A stretch of DNA of 64,000 nucleotides from Clostridia bacterium UC5.1-1D2 (lineage in GTDB: Bacteria > Bacillota > Clostridia > Lachnospirales > Lachnospiraceae), in the NCBI GenBank assembly GCA_001304855.1, contig BBZN01000010.1, positions 1 through 64,000 on the forward strand, read 5' to 3'. Position 1 is the stretch's first letter. Each line of letters begins with the position of its first letter. Shown in pieces: positions 46,757 to 57,353 of this stretch. The translations under genes were made by a program, and so were the position numbers. The notes under the pieces were generated by a model. The model saw only the letters and a list, made by a program, of their open reading frames with translations, ran no database searches and had not been told where the DNA came from.

Positions 46757-47692
46757 ATGACACAAGTAATGGAAAAGCCTGATTGGCATAAGCTTCCAAC
46801 ACCGGATTTTGAATCAGTTATTGGAATGGGACTTGGCCCCAGGTATATGGAGTATACATGGAGAGATGTTGTCCTTTATGCTCTGGGAGTTGGCTGCGGT
46901 AAAGATGATCTTACCTATGTTTGGGAAGGGTGCCCCGGCGGTTTCAAGGCATTGCCCACGTTTGTCCTGGTTGCATATCTGAACGCGATTCAGCTCCAGC
47001 CGCAGAGAAGAGTGCCCTATGCGCCCAATGAAATTCCCGGCGACATGATTATCAAGGCTTTAAACGGATATATTCCTAACCGCCTGCATATGGGCATTGA
47101 TATCTGCATGTATCGTCCCATTGATTCCATGTGCGGCAAGTTTTTGACGGAGGACTGCGTCGAAGAGATATTCGATTGGGGTGAAAAGGGTGTTGTCAAT
47201 CAGTGCAAAATGGATATGTATGACATTGGGGGCAATCCTGTTGCTACTGTTAGAAGTCAGCATATGATAGCGGCCTTTGGCAATAACGGCAGACCAAAGT
47301 ATGTCTCCAACAAGATGGATTATCCCGACAGGACGCCTGATTTTGAGTGCGAGGATTTGATTGCAGATAATCTTGCTGTTTTGTACAGATTGACCGGTGA
47401 TACCTATACAACGCATATTGATCCTGAGGTTGGCAAGAGCTATGGATATAAGGGAGCTTTCATGCAGGGCCTTTGCTCCATTGGATTTGCAGCGAGACTT
47501 GCTATCCAGAAGTTTATTCCGAATCAGCCGGAGCGCGTAACGCATATTGCATCACAGCTGCGCAGTGTTACCTTCCCCAATACCCGTGTAAAGTTTCAGG
47601 CATGGAAGATTGAAGAGGGCAGGATTATTTATAAAATGTTTGGCGATAACGGCAAGGCAATCGTTGATAACTGTCTGATGGAGTATAAATAA
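46757..47692 (+). CDS. MFE-2-type (R)-specific enoyl-CoA hydratase 2 (double hot-dog, MaoC)
   Basis: 311 aa, intact. The N-terminal pseudo-hot-dog ([31 protein letters not shown]) and C-terminal MaoC domain match the hydratase 2 part of peroxisomal multifunctional enzyme 2. The catalytic loop reads [20 protein letters not shown]: the Asp and His of G-D-x-N-P-L-H remain but Asn-Pro-Leu are replaced. It would add water to trans-2-enoyl-CoA to give (R)-3-hydroxyacyl-CoA. AAGGAGG precedes ATG. It is the first gene of the LysR-divergent cluster. Confidence 0.85.
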   Translation: MTQVMEKPDWHKLPTPDFESVIGMGLGPRYMEYTWRDVVLYALGVGCGKDDLTYVWEGCPGGFKALPTFVLVAYLNAIQLQPQRRVPYAPNEIPGDMIIKALNGYIPNRLHMGIDICMYRPIDSMCGKFLTEDCVEEIFDWGEKGVVNQCKMDMYDIGGNPVATVRSQHMIAAFGNNGRPKYVSNKMDYPDRTPDFECEDLIADNLAVLYRLTGDTYTTHIDPEVGKSYGYKGAFMQGLCSIGFAARLAIQKFIPNQPERVTHIASQLRSVTFPNTRVKFQAWKIEEGRIIYKMFGDNGKAIVDNCLMEYK

Positions 47693-47736
47693 TTGATTAT
47701 TTGATAAGTTTAGAGAAAAAGAGAGGTGTTTGTCTG

Positions 47737-48959
47737 ATGAGCAAACCATTGAATGGTGTTAGAATTCTGGATTTAACGCAATTTATGTCCGGACCGATCT
47801 GCACGATGCTTTTGGCTGATTACGGTGCAGAGGTTATTAAGTTTGAGAATCCCCCCTTGGCGATAGCACGCGCTATGGGTCAGTGGTGAAAAATCATGTT
47901 TCCAGCCATTTTGCCACAAGAAATAGAGGCAAGAAGAGCGTTTTAATGAATCTGAAGAACCCTGATCAGAAGGCTCTGTTTCTCAAGATGGTGGAGACGG
48001 CCGATGCCGTGATTGAGAACTTCAAGCCTGGTACCATGAGCAAGTTTGGCATTGACTATGAACTGCTAAAGTCGATTAACCCCAAGATTGTGTACACATC
48101 TATTTCCGGCTATGGACAGGAGGGCCCGTATGCAAACTGTCCTGCCTTTGACCAAACCGTTCAGGCTGAGTCAGGTGTAATGAGTGTGACGGGCCCCGCA
48201 GGCGGTGAACCCGTAAAGGCAGGCGCCTCCATTGCCGATTACTCTGCCGGCCTCTATGCCTGCATCGGCACCTTGATGGGCATCATTGATGCAAAAACAA
48301 CGGGGCAGGGACGAAGAGTGGACGTGTCTATGATGGAGAGCTTGATGCTGTCGTTAGAAAACTTACTCAGTGTTTATCTGATTGACAAGAAAATTCCCGG
48401 CCCTATGGGCAACAGTTATGCATCCTCCGCTCCCATTGGCGCGTATAAGTGCAAGGACGGCAAGCCATTAATGGTCACTGTGGGCACAGATGCACAGTGG
48501 AAAGGCTTTTGCGAGGCGATGGAACAGCCTCAATGGTATGCCAAGCCTGAATGGGAAACCATGATTGGGAGAGCTAACGATTCTCAGGCAATTGACGCTG
48601 AGGTGAACCGAGTGTTTGGAGAATTGACCTGTGAAGAGGTTTGCGGCAAGCTCCGGGCACATAATATGGTTTTCGGACGAATCAACAATTTTGAAGATGT
48701 TGCAAACCATCCGCAGGTTCAGTACCGCAAGTCCTTTGTTCATGCGGCTTTTCCCAACGGAACCACGTTCACTGTTCCCGGAAATCCCATGATTATGAGC
48801 GGTGTCGGCAGAGAAACTGAATATACGGCAGCCGAGTTGGGACAGGATACATTTGCCGTCCTGCGTGAAGTGGCTGATGAGTCTGTCCTCCATGAATTGT
48901 TTGACGAGACGATTGCACAGGCCGGGGCTGCAGCTGCGCAGAAATATGCAAAATCCTAA
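47737..48959 (+). CDS. Class III (CaiB/BaiF) CoA-transferase
   Basis: About 407 aa. Moves CoA between organic acids without ATP, so probably activates the pathway substrate. Starts [20 protein letters not shown] with [13 protein letters not shown]. After two breaks near 47858 and 47884 it continues [45 protein letters not shown] and [16 protein letters not shown]. The region that carries the catalytic Asp in formyl-CoA transferase reads VDVSMMESL, with Glu at the position I align. GAGAGGTG precedes ATG 47737. Confidence 0.88.
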
Positions 48960-49036
48960 AAACTGAATTACCAGGTAATTTAGCTTATCATTTATGCAGA
49001 AAAGCAAAATAAGACAAAGCGAAAAAGGAGAAGATT

Positions 49037-50333
49037 ATGGAACTCAGCACTATTGCACTTATAATTGCAGCAATCTCTATTGTTCTATTTTTGCTCAACA
49101 TCTTTGATGTGTGGGTAACGGGCATGATTGGCGGTATCCTGATGGTTATCTGCGGCGTCATTCCTGCAAGTGGTACATTTGCATCCTTTGGCGGCGATAT
49201 CGCCATGCTGATGATTGGTATTATGATTATGGGCGGCGCCTGTACGGTGACCGGCATTGCGGAGAGAATCGGTTACGCGGTGATTAAGATTTCCAATGGC
49301 AGCGAAAGAAAAATGCTTGCGGTATTGTTTGCTGTTTCCACGGTTGCTTCCATGTTCCTGAATGTTACCGTTATTATCGCAGTATTTACCCCCATTCTTT
49401 GCGGCGTTATTACAGCAAGTAAGGGTAAGTATCATCCCTGCACCTCTTCCTTCCTATGGGCTGCGGCGGGGGTATCGGCGGCATTCTGAGCCTGGTGGCT
49501 CCTCCAATATTATGAATGCCTCCAACCAGTTGGTTTCCTTTGGCTATGAGCGCGGCTTTACATTTTTTGAGCCCACGCAGGTATCCTGGCTTGGTATTCT
49601 CGTCTGTACCGTATTTGTTCCCACCATTGGCTATAACTGGATTAAGAAGTACTTTTCCAAGAAGCCTATGCCCGACCTGGCAATCTTCGGAAATGTTGAA
49701 GGGGCTCCCGATGACTTTACATCTGTTCCTAAGTGGAAGGTGTGGGTTGCAGCAGGCACTCTGATCGTGGCCGCCGTCATGTTCGCGTGGAATCCCCTCA
49801 AGAATATCACCCTGGGCACCTGGGCAATGATTGGAGCAATGGTGGTTATGATGACCGGCGTCATTACTCCTGAGTTGGCAAACAAGAGCGTCAGCTGGCC
49901 CGGCATCTGGATTCTGGCCGGCACCGGCGGTATTTCCGCAGGTATTGCAACCAGCGGTGCAGGAGAAATCGTCGCTAACTTCGTTCTGAATCTGCTGCCC
50001 TTCGCAAAGTCCAGTCCCTTTGCAATGTGCGTCATTTTCATGGTGCTGACTTCCATTCTATCGAACTTTATGTCCGATAACGGCGCTGTGGGTATAACGG
50101 TTCCCATTGCAATGAGTCTCGCTGTCAGCCTCGGAATGGATCCGCTTCCGTATGCACTGGCATGTGCCTATGGATCCACGGTGGCTGTGTCTACCCCATG
50201 CTGCAAGCCTCCTCTGGCAACGCTGATGTTTGCCGGATATAACTTCAAGGACTTCGCTGCGGTTGGACTGCCCATAAACCTAATCATGCTGATTTGCGGC
50301 AGCATCATGTTCAAGTTCATTTACTTCATCTGA
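49037..50333 (+). CDS. SLC13/ArsB-superfamily anion permease
   Basis: About 432 aa with ten to eleven membrane helices. Hydrophobic repeats (LLNIFDVWVTGMIGGILMVI; FMSDNGAVGITVPIAMSL) and the loop AYGSTVAVSTPCCKPPLATL resemble DASS/CitMHS-type sodium- or proton-coupled carboxylate carriers. Breaks near 49440-49495 divide the frame; the repaired join reads GGGIGGILSLVG. Expected role: uptake of a di- or tricarboxylate feeding the cluster. Confidence 0.75.
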
Positions 50334-50422
50334 TTTCGTATGGAATAAATGCTTGCCATCCACTATTTATGTTATAGGAATGAATGTGGTGGGCTGCGAA
50401 AAATTTTACGAGGACAAAAGAA

Positions 50423-50656
50423 ATGTTTGAAAGCAGTAAGGATTCAAAGACAAATGAAGTTTTATACTTAATTGCAACGATACTGTTTATTATTTCGATC
50501 ATAATCAATTTCACGGGGGGCAATATGGTAGTTGGGGCGGCAAGCTTAATGGGTTTTACAGGCGTGGGCCGGACATATCTTAGAATTAGAAAAAAAATCA
50601 TGCAAGTGAAGAGGCGTAAGATGGGGAAAGGAATGATAAAACTATGGCACGACTGA
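50423..50656 (+). CDS. 77-aa membrane protein of unknown function
   Basis: ATG 50423 follows GAGGAC at a usable distance; an in-frame ATG at 50384 lacks a ribosome site. Two short hydrophobic segments (VLYLIATILFIISIIINF and MVVGAASLMGFTGVG) are followed by a strongly basic tail. It overlaps the next gene by 13 bases, so it is translated with it. No family recognised; it may be an accessory to the preceding permease. Confidence 0.5.
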   Translation: MFESSKDSKTNEVLYLIATILFIISIIINFTGGNMVVGAASLMGFTGVGRTYLRIRKKIMQVKRRKMGKGMIKLWHD

Positions 50657-51237
50657 TTGAAAGCGGAAGGATTGAAGAAATTATATATGCGCGCTTTGAG
50701 CCGGGCGAAGATATTCTGCAGGCGCTGTATGAAATCTGCATAGAGAAGGACATAAAAACGGGTGTTATCATGGATGGCAGCGGCAGTGCGGTGAACTTTA
50801 CATACCAACACTTCCCGGTAAATCCCCGTATGAGTCCTACGAATGTTGTCATCGCAACCATGGAGGGAAAGTGTGAAATCAGCTTACAGGGAACCATTGG
50901 CACAACGGTCTATACGGTGGAAGATCCCAATCATCCGCGTGCCATCTCCAATCTGCTGCCCACAATTGCGGGCGTGTTGGACAATGATTTGGATAAGTGG
51001 AATATGAACGGTTCCATGGGCGGTGATGGCACTCCGTATATCCATGCGCATTGTACGGCGAGCAACAAGGATTATACCGTTTGCGGCCATTTGATGCCTG
51101 GCACGAAGGTTGCTTCCGGAGACCCGGCAAAACCATCGCATTTCTCTGTTGTGATTGCAAAGGTCAGCGGCGTGGAGCTGCAGGCAACATTTGACGAACA
51201 CGGTTTTTATCAGAATATTGTAAAGAAAGAGGATTGA
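50644..51237 (+). CDS. PPC/DUF296-domain protein
   Basis: 197 aa, intact. The plant-and-prokaryote-conserved (PPC) fold is suggested by RFEPGEDILQALYEICIEKD, GVIMDGSGSAVNFTY and YIHAHCTASNKDYTVCGHLM. In bacteria such proteins are trimers of unclear function, some binding DNA or small ligands. Located between transporter and aldolase genes; a regulatory or metabolic auxiliary role in the pathway is an inference. Confidence 0.75.
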   Translation: MARLIESGRIEEIIYARFEPGEDILQALYEICIEKDIKTGVIMDGSGSAVNFTYQHFPVNPRMSPTNVVIATMEGKCEISLQGTIGTTVYTVEDPNHPRAISNLLPTIAGVLDNDLDKWNMNGSMGGDGTPYIHAHCTASNKDYTVCGHLMPGTKVASGDPAKPSHFSVVIAKVSGVELQATFDEHGFYQNIVKKED

Positions 51238-51242
51238 AGGCT

Positions 51243-52045
51243 ATGAGAGAACTATATCCGGAAAGCAGAGTCTTGAAGGCAATCAGGGAAGGACGTCCCC
51301 CCATTGGTACCTTTAACTATATGCGGGACCCTTCCGTGATTGAAATCATCGGAGAAGCCGGAATGGACTTTGTTATTATTGATACAGAGCATGCGGTCAT
51401 GGATAGAGAAACAGTTGAAACACAGGTGATGGTTTCCCAGCTCAACCATGTGACGCCGCTGGTGAGGGTGCCAAAGACGGATGGTCCCATTATGCGAAGC
51501 TATCTGGAGATGGGTGCACAAGGAATTTTGGCGCCGCATATAAGAAGCGGTGAGGAATGCCGCATGGCGCAGGATGCCATGCGCTATCCCCCCAAAGGTC
51601 ACGCAAGCACCTGCCGCTCCAACCGCTCTACCTTATTTAGAGGGTCTAATTGGCTGGACTACCTTGACTGGGCCGCAGATGCTTCGCTTATCGCTATGAT
51701 TGAGGACCTGAGGGAATGGATAACCTGAATGATATTTTAGACGAGCTGCTTCCGGGCCGGGATATGATTATGTTTGGCAAAGCAGATTATACACAGAGCC
51801 TTGGCCTGTTTGACCGCAGCGGCAGCGTAGACAGCCCCGTGATTGCAGAGGCAGGCGCCAAGCTGATGGCAGCGTGTAAGGAGCGCAAAATTGCGTTTAT
51901 GGTTGTCCCGGCGGACAATACGCCGGAGGCTCTGCAAAAGCTGGCGGAGGATGGCGGTACGGCTTTCTGTTTCGGCGTGGATCAGAACATACTTCTTGGC
52001 GCCTATTCCAAGGTCACAGATGCCTGCAGGGAGGTCCACTTTTAA
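51243..52045 (+). CDS. HpcH/HpaI-family aldolase
   Basis: About 267 aa, metal-dependent class II aldolase that cleaves 4-hydroxy-2-oxo acids to pyruvate (or a relative) and an aldehyde. Motifs match HpaI: GMDFVIIDTEHAVMD (His base), PLVRVPKTDG (Arg), metal ligand Glu in MIEDPEGMDNL after repair of one base near 51718, and FGKADYTQSLGLFD. The class is HpaI rather than CitE/citramalyl-CoA lyase. ATG 51243 follows GAAGG six bases after the preceding stop. Confidence 0.85.
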
Positions 52046-52057
52046 GGGAGGAAAATT

Positions 52058-52834
52058 ATGGAAAAACAGTTGACGGAATATCAACAAAAGGTAAAGCAGA
52101 AATTTATTGATGACCGTGGCGCATGGAAATGGAGCGCTATGTGGGATACAATCCTGGAGCTGGATCCTGCCGTTGTGGAGTCCTATGCCACTTATTCGTC
52201 TGTGCCGGATAAGCGCGGTTATCTGGAAATGCGTATGCGCAAGTTCATCTATATCGCCATTGACAGCATTACGGGCAGCTTGAACACGAGCGGCTTAAAG
52301 GGACATATGAAGCATGCATTGCAGTTGGGCGTAAGTACCCGTGAGATTCTTGAGGTATTGGAAATTACAAGCATGATTGGCTCAACTACCTATGAGTTGG
52401 GGGTTCCCGAATTGATGGACGCCCTGCAGCAGCGCGGCATTAGTGTTGCAGCCGCAGAGCTGAACGAGCATCAGAAAGCGCTGAAAGCAGATTATATTCA
52501 AAAGCATGGCGGCTACTGGACCAATGAAAAAGAAAATATTCTGCGCCTTGATCCTGAGTATTTTGAATCCTTTACGGCATTTGAGGAAACACCGTGGAAG
52601 AGCGGCGTCCTGACCCCTAAGGAAAAGGAGCTGGTTTACATTGCGGTTCACGCAGCTCCCGTCAGCCTGAATAAAAAGGCACTCCGCTATCATATTGACT
52701 GCGCATTGGACAGCGGGGCAACCGCCAACGAAATTGTTGAAGTGTTTGAGCTGGTCAGCACCCTGGGGATTCATTCTATTACCATTGGCGTCCCTATTTT
52801 GAAAGAGGCTCTTACTGAATTGGAACTGTGTTGA
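52058..52834 (+). CDS. Tandem carboxymuconolactone decarboxylase-like protein
   Basis: 258 aa, intact. Two copies of the CMD/AhpD helical fold (about 30-115 and 165-250), recognisable by matching KFIYIAIDSITGSLNTSGLK / ELVYIAVHAAPVSLNKKALR and ALQLGVSTREILEVLEI / ALDSGATANEIVEVFEL. Neither copy has the CxxC pair of AhpD peroxidases, so a decarboxylase, lactonase or non-enzymatic role is likelier. It lies between aldolase and SDR genes with good ribosome sites. Confidence 0.8.
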   Translation: MEKQLTEYQQKVKQKFIDDRGAWKWSAMWDTILELDPAVVESYATYSSVPDKRGYLEMRMRKFIYIAIDSITGSLNTSGLKGHMKHALQLGVSTREILEVLEITSMIGSTTYELGVPELMDALQQRGISVAAAELNEHQKALKADYIQKHGGYWTNEKENILRLDPEYFESFTAFEETPWKSGVLTPKEKELVYIAVHAAPVSLNKKALRYHIDCALDSGATANEIVEVFELVSTLGIHSITIGVPILKEALTELELC

Positions 52835-52872
52835 TTGGTTCCCAAGAGAAAGAATGAAAGGAAGAAAGTTTA

Positions 52873-53662
52873 ATGGATTTGAAATTAAATGAGAAAGTAG
52901 TTGTGGTGACCGGTGGTTCTCAAGGCATTGGTAAGGCAATCACATGGGCCTTTGCCAAAGAGGGATGTAAGGTCGCAACCTGTTCCAGAAGCCAGGCAAA
53001 GCTTGATGAACTGGCAGAAGAATTCAAGGCTGCGGGTCATGATTTGTTTGTTAAAAGCGTTGATGTTTCTCAGACACAGGATCTGATTGACTTTGGCGAA
53101 GATGTGTATAAACACTTTGGCAGAATCGACGTTTGGGTTAACAATGTGGGTCAGTTCAAAAGCAAATCTATCCTTGAGCAGAGCATTGAGGATTGGAATG
53201 AGATTATGCATGTAAACCTCGACTCCTATTTTACCGGAACACAGATTGCCGCAGGCAAGATGAAACAGACAGGCGGCGGTGTGATTGTGAATGTATCCTC
53301 CTTTGGCGGCGTATTTCCTGCCGTGTACAGAAGCTCCTACAATACCAGCAAATATGCGATCAATTGGTTTACCCCGGTGCAGCGCAAGCGAGCTTGGCCC
53401 ATTTGGAATCCGCGTGAACGCAGTTGCCCCCGGAACAATCAATACGGAGATGCAGAAAGCGTCCGGCCGTACGCTGGCTGATATTGAAACGTTGTCCAAG
53501 AACTTCGCGCTCCATCGGATGGGCGAGCCGGAAGAGGTCGCCAGCGTGGTACTGTTCCTTGCTTCGGACATGTCCTCCTATGTAGATGGAATCGTGATTG
53601 AGTGCAGCGGCGGCAAGTTTCTTGCGCAGAACTGTGATACGGCTTGGGTGGAGAAACGCTGA
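52873..53662 (+). CDS. Short-chain dehydrogenase/reductase
   Basis: About 263 aa, FabG/BaiA-like. NAD(P)-binding TGGSQGIGKAI, structural NNVG, catalytic Ser region VNVSSFGG, and YNTSKYA with catalytic Tyr and Lys. The frame breaks near 53375-53395 (one or two bases), then continues ASELGPFGIRVNAVAPGTIN to the end. It may oxidise the (R)-3-hydroxyacyl-CoA made by the hydratase 2, or reduce a keto group. Confidence 0.88.
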
Positions 53663-53766
53663 CGCTTCGGCTGTCTGTCTCGATTGTTGGATGACCGGAA
53701 GAAAAAGAAAAGAGTTGGTTTGCTATTAAGCGATTTCATTACGGTTGGGTTGTTTGCATTGGATGT

Positions 53767-54939
53767 ATGCTGGTAATATTCTGCACCATGGGATTGGCGG
53801 GCAGCGGAATATCAGTGTATCTTCCGTATATCAGTAAGCATGCAGATTTAAACGGCACGCAGAGTTCATCGATTATTACGATCCGCTCATTTTTTGCACT
53901 GTTCGGCGTCTTTTTTGTTCAGAAATATTACAGTAAATTTGGTTCACGTGTAGGCGGAACTTTAGCCGTGGCGGGTGTATCTGCCGGTTATGTTCTCTTT
54001 GCCATAGCAAGAGGCTATACCGTATACTGTTTGGGAGCTGCTGTGATGGGCATTTCCTATGGAATCGGAGGAATGTACCTTGCTTCTACACTAATGCCAA
54101 AGTGGTTTAAGAGCTATGTGTCCGCTGCCGTGGGAATCTGTGCGGCAGGAACCGGCGTCAATTCTATTATAGCGCCGCCAATTATAACCGCGGCAATTGC
54201 CCGATGGGGGTTACCGGCAGCCTGTTGGCTGGAAGCTGCTTTTATTCTTTTAATTGCACTTATCGTCTTTTCTATGATGCGGGACAGGCCATCCGATTTC
54301 GGACTCTCCCCTTATGAGACATCTCAATCAAAGCCGGATGGAAAGAAGCAAAAGCTACACCTGCTTCGGATGGCAACGAAGCAAGAGCAGTTTATGATGA
54401 TAATAGCTGTAACGTTGATGCATGGCAGTATTGCGGCCGCCTATTATCATTTTTCACTTTTATTTACCACTTTGGGCTTTTCAAACATGCAGATTGCGCG
54501 ATTTCTATCGATTAGCGGCATCACATTGACATTCGGGAAATTTATCTGCGGACTTATGGCTGATATATGGGGCACAAAGCGTGTCGGTTACATTTGCTTT
54601 ATAACAACTGTGTCAGCGTTTGTGCTATGTATTTTCCCCAACGGGAGATTTCCCCAAATCTGCTTTGCGATGGCGTTATACGGCTTTGGAAGCTCTATCT
54701 CGACGGTGGGTATTTCTATATACTCTCAAGTTATTTCCCGGGCAGACGACTATTCGGATGTGCTTTGCAAAATGCAGATTAGCTGCCAGATTGGACAACT
54801 CGCCTTTAGCATTTTGCCGGGTGTTTTGTATGACTGGAGCGGAAGTTATCATTTCACATATGTTATGTTCACACTACTGCTTATTTTGACAACATCTGTT
54901 ATACAGTTTCTGATGCACCGTCTGCAGCGGGAAATATAG
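53767..54939 (+). CDS. MFS transporter (oxalate/formate antiporter-like)
   Basis: 390 aa from the first ATG, with twelve hydrophobic segments in two halves. SYGIGGMYLASTLMPKWF and PAACWLEAAFILL recall the OFA and monocarboxylate porter branches of MFS. The frame is open upstream as KRFHYGWVVCIGC from about 53728, a common OFA start, so the true start is probably there but no ATG or ribosome site is visible, perhaps because of an indel. The second of four different permeases in the cluster. Confidence 0.8.
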   Translation: MLVIFCTMGLAGSGISVYLPYISKHADLNGTQSSSIITIRSFFALFGVFFVQKYYSKFGSRVGGTLAVAGVSAGYVLFAIARGYTVYCLGAAVMGISYGIGGMYLASTLMPKWFKSYVSAAVGICAAGTGVNSIIAPPIITAAIARWGLPAACWLEAAFILLIALIVFSMMRDRPSDFGLSPYETSQSKPDGKKQKLHLLRMATKQEQFMMIIAVTLMHGSIAAAYYHFSLLFTTLGFSNMQIARFLSISGITLTFGKFICGLMADIWGTKRVGYICFITTVSAFVLCIFPNGRFPQICFAMALYGFGSSISTVGISIYSQVISRADDYSDVLCKMQISCQIGQLAFSILPGVLYDWSGSYHFTYVMFTLLLILTTSVIQFLMHRLQREI

Positions 54940-54986
54940 AAGGGCTTTCGGACAATCATTTTTCCAGAGGAGGAATTAACTATTTT

Positions 54987-55961
54987 ATGAAAAGAGTTGA
55001 GGAGTGGAAAATCGCTGTTGTAGGCGCAGGAACCATGGGCCTTGGCATCGCACAACTGTTTGCCACTCATGGTTTTGAGGTATCATTATATAACCGTACG
55101 GCGGCAAACCTTGAAAAAGGCATGATGCAAATCCGCAGCAATTTGCAAACCATGGCAGAGCTAAACGAAATACAGGAAATTCAGATTCCGGAAATACTTT
55201 CACATATCCATAAAGGTTCGGATTTGGCAGAAGCTGTCCGTGACGCGGATTACATTGTGGAAAATGTAGCGGAGGATGAATCGGTTAAGATGAAGATATT
55301 TGCCGATATAGATGCCGGCTGTAAAGAGGATGCGATTCTGGCCAGCAATACATCTACGATGAATATTTTCCGTTTCCTTAAGGTTCACAACATGAAACGG
55401 CTGGCAATTACACATTATTTTCTGCCTGCCTATGTAATTCCCTTGGTGGAATTAGTTCGGGGGCCGGAGACTTCAGATGAAACGGTGGAGCAGCTCAAGG
55501 CGCTGATGGCCTGTGCAGGCAAGGAAACGGCCGTACTGAACAGCGCAATTCCCGGCTTTATTGTGAATCGAATCACCCTGGCTATTTTCCGGGAAGCAGC
55601 GTATATAGCCTCAATGGGGTATGCAACCCCGGAGGATATTGATAAGGCCGTCTGCTCCGTGTATGGCCCACGCTTTACCTTCGGGGGACCATTTGGATTG
55701 TGCGATTTCGCCGGGGTTGATATCTATGAGCGCCTAAGTGATTTATTATTCCCGGAGATTAGTAATGCCACATCCTGTCCGCAAATGGTTCGTGACATGC
55801 TGGCCGCCGGTAATCGCGGGGTAAAGAGCGGCAAGGGATTTTATGAGTATAAAGACAGCGCAGCAGCCAGCCAATGGAACGCTCATATTACGAGGATGCT
55901 GCAGGCGATTCGCCAAACAAATGCCTTATTTGAGACGAAGAATCGAGTCTCTCATTTTTGA
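54987..55961 (+). CDS. 3-hydroxyacyl-CoA dehydrogenase
   Basis: 324 aa, intact. NAD-binding AVVGAGTMGLGIAQLFATHG and ENVAEDESVKMKIFADID, active-site region ASNTSTMNI and THYFLPAYVIPLVELVRG (His then Glu as in the family, though the usual FNP is FLP), C-terminal domain PGFIVNRI and GVKSGKGFYEY. Oxidises (S)-3-hydroxyacyl-CoA to the 3-keto form. GAGGAGG precedes ATG. Its presence beside an SDR suggests two stereochemically distinct steps. Confidence 0.9.
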   Translation: MKRVEEWKIAVVGAGTMGLGIAQLFATHGFEVSLYNRTAANLEKGMMQIRSNLQTMAELNEIQEIQIPEILSHIHKGSDLAEAVRDADYIVENVAEDESVKMKIFADIDAGCKEDAILASNTSTMNIFRFLKVHNMKRLAITHYFLPAYVIPLVELVRGPETSDETVEQLKALMACAGKETAVLNSAIPGFIVNRITLAIFREAAYIASMGYATPEDIDKAVCSVYGPRFTFGGPFGLCDFAGVDIYERLSDLLFPEISNATSCPQMVRDMLAAGNRGVKSGKGFYEYKDSAAASQWNAHITRMLQAIRQTNALFETKNRVSHF

Positions 55962-55995
55962 GTTATAAAAAATCATAAAAGAGGAGAGTTATGTT

Positions 55996-57294
55996 TTGAG
56001 TGCAATTATCGGAGTTATTATAACAGTGACAGCGCTGGTGCTCTTGGCAATCAGTATTTATAAAGGGGTTCCTATTTTGATTGCATCCCCTGTCTGCGCT
56101 GTTATTGTATTGTTGGGTAATGGATATCCCCTGCTGGAAGGCCTGACTGGCCCATATATTGGTGAGGCGGCGAATTTCTTTAAGAGTTGGTTCTTATTTT
56201 TTCTGTTGGGCGCCATTTTGGGAACCTTAATGGATAAAAGTGGCGCGGCCTCCAGTATTGCCAAGGCAATATCCAAAAAATTCGGCGCCAAGTTTGCTGT
56301 GCCGGCTGTTATGGCGGTTTGTGCCATTTTGATGTTCGGCGGTGTTAGCGGCTTCGTGGTTGTTTTTACTGTGTATCCCTTTGCATTGGAGCTTTTCCGT
56401 GAGGCAAACTACCCCAGAAAGTACATGGTTGCTACCATTGCTGCCCCCTGTGCCGGATTTGCTACATGGGTTGCAGGATCTCCCATGACGCAGAATGTTA
56501 TTCCTATGCAGATTCTTGGCACTAAATCTACGGCAGCTTTTGTAGTCTCCATTATTTGCGCTATATTTTTCATTGGGTTAAGCCTTTTTGTATCTTATGA
56601 CGTCTATTAAACGTGATATGGATAAGGGTATGGGCTTTGAATCCCGTGAGGAGTTAAATACTGCTGCAAAGGAAGAGCTCCCTGACGTGATTGTTAGTAT
56701 ATTGCCATTGGTGTTGGTGTTCCTAACGTTTGCCTTTCTGCAGTTGAATATTCTTTACAGCCTGGCCATTGGCGTTGTTTCAGGATTCATTTTACTATTC
56801 AGAAATGTAAAAGGAAAGGTAATGGAAATCTTCCGATCCGGCGGTGCAGGAGCCACTGAAAATATGGTGGATGTTGCCATGATTGTAGCGATTGCCGGCG
56901 CCTTCAAAGCTACCGATACGTTTCAGGTGGTCGTGGACAGCCTGCTGAATCTCCCCTTTAACCCTCTGATTTCCGCAGCTATTGCTGTGAATATCGTTGC
57001 GGGACTGACTGCTTCTTCCACGGGCGGCGTGCAGGTCGCTCTCCCTGTTGTAGGCGGGCCGTTTATTGCCATGGGCGCCAGCCCGGAAGCGATTCACCGC
57101 GTGGCATCCATATCAAGCAGTTGTATGGACAGTATGCCTCATAGCGGATGGCTCAACAGCACGCTGAATCTTTGCAGAACAACACAAAAGGAATCCTTTA
57201 AGCCTTTGCCGTAATCTGCATTGGAATTGCATTTCTCACCACTGTGCTGTCGATTGTGCTGTTTATGCTGTTCCCAGGATTAGTTCATCTATAA
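55996..57294 (+). CDS. GntP-family permease
   Basis: About 432 aa. Many hydrophobic helices with GntP-like stretches VPILIASPVCAVIVLLGNGY, FLLGAILGTLMDKSGAA and LTASSTGGVQVALPVVGG, plus ISSSCMDSMPHSGWL typical of the gluconate:H+ symporter family. The start is TTG 55996 after GAGGAGAG. Breaks near 56600 and 57190 are needed to join three pieces; the end is TAA 57292-57294. It probably carries a hydroxy acid. Confidence 0.82.
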
Positions 57295-57353
57295 TGTTTT
57301 AATAAAACCGAACCATATTATGATAATTATCTTTAAATTAAGGAGGATTTACG

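Noticed and set aside
46757..52045. Itaconate degradation triad (CoA-transferase, hydratase, citramalyl-CoA lyase)
   Set aside because: The lyase is HpaI-type rather than CitE-type and the hydratase is MFE-2-like; kept only as a hypothesis to test.
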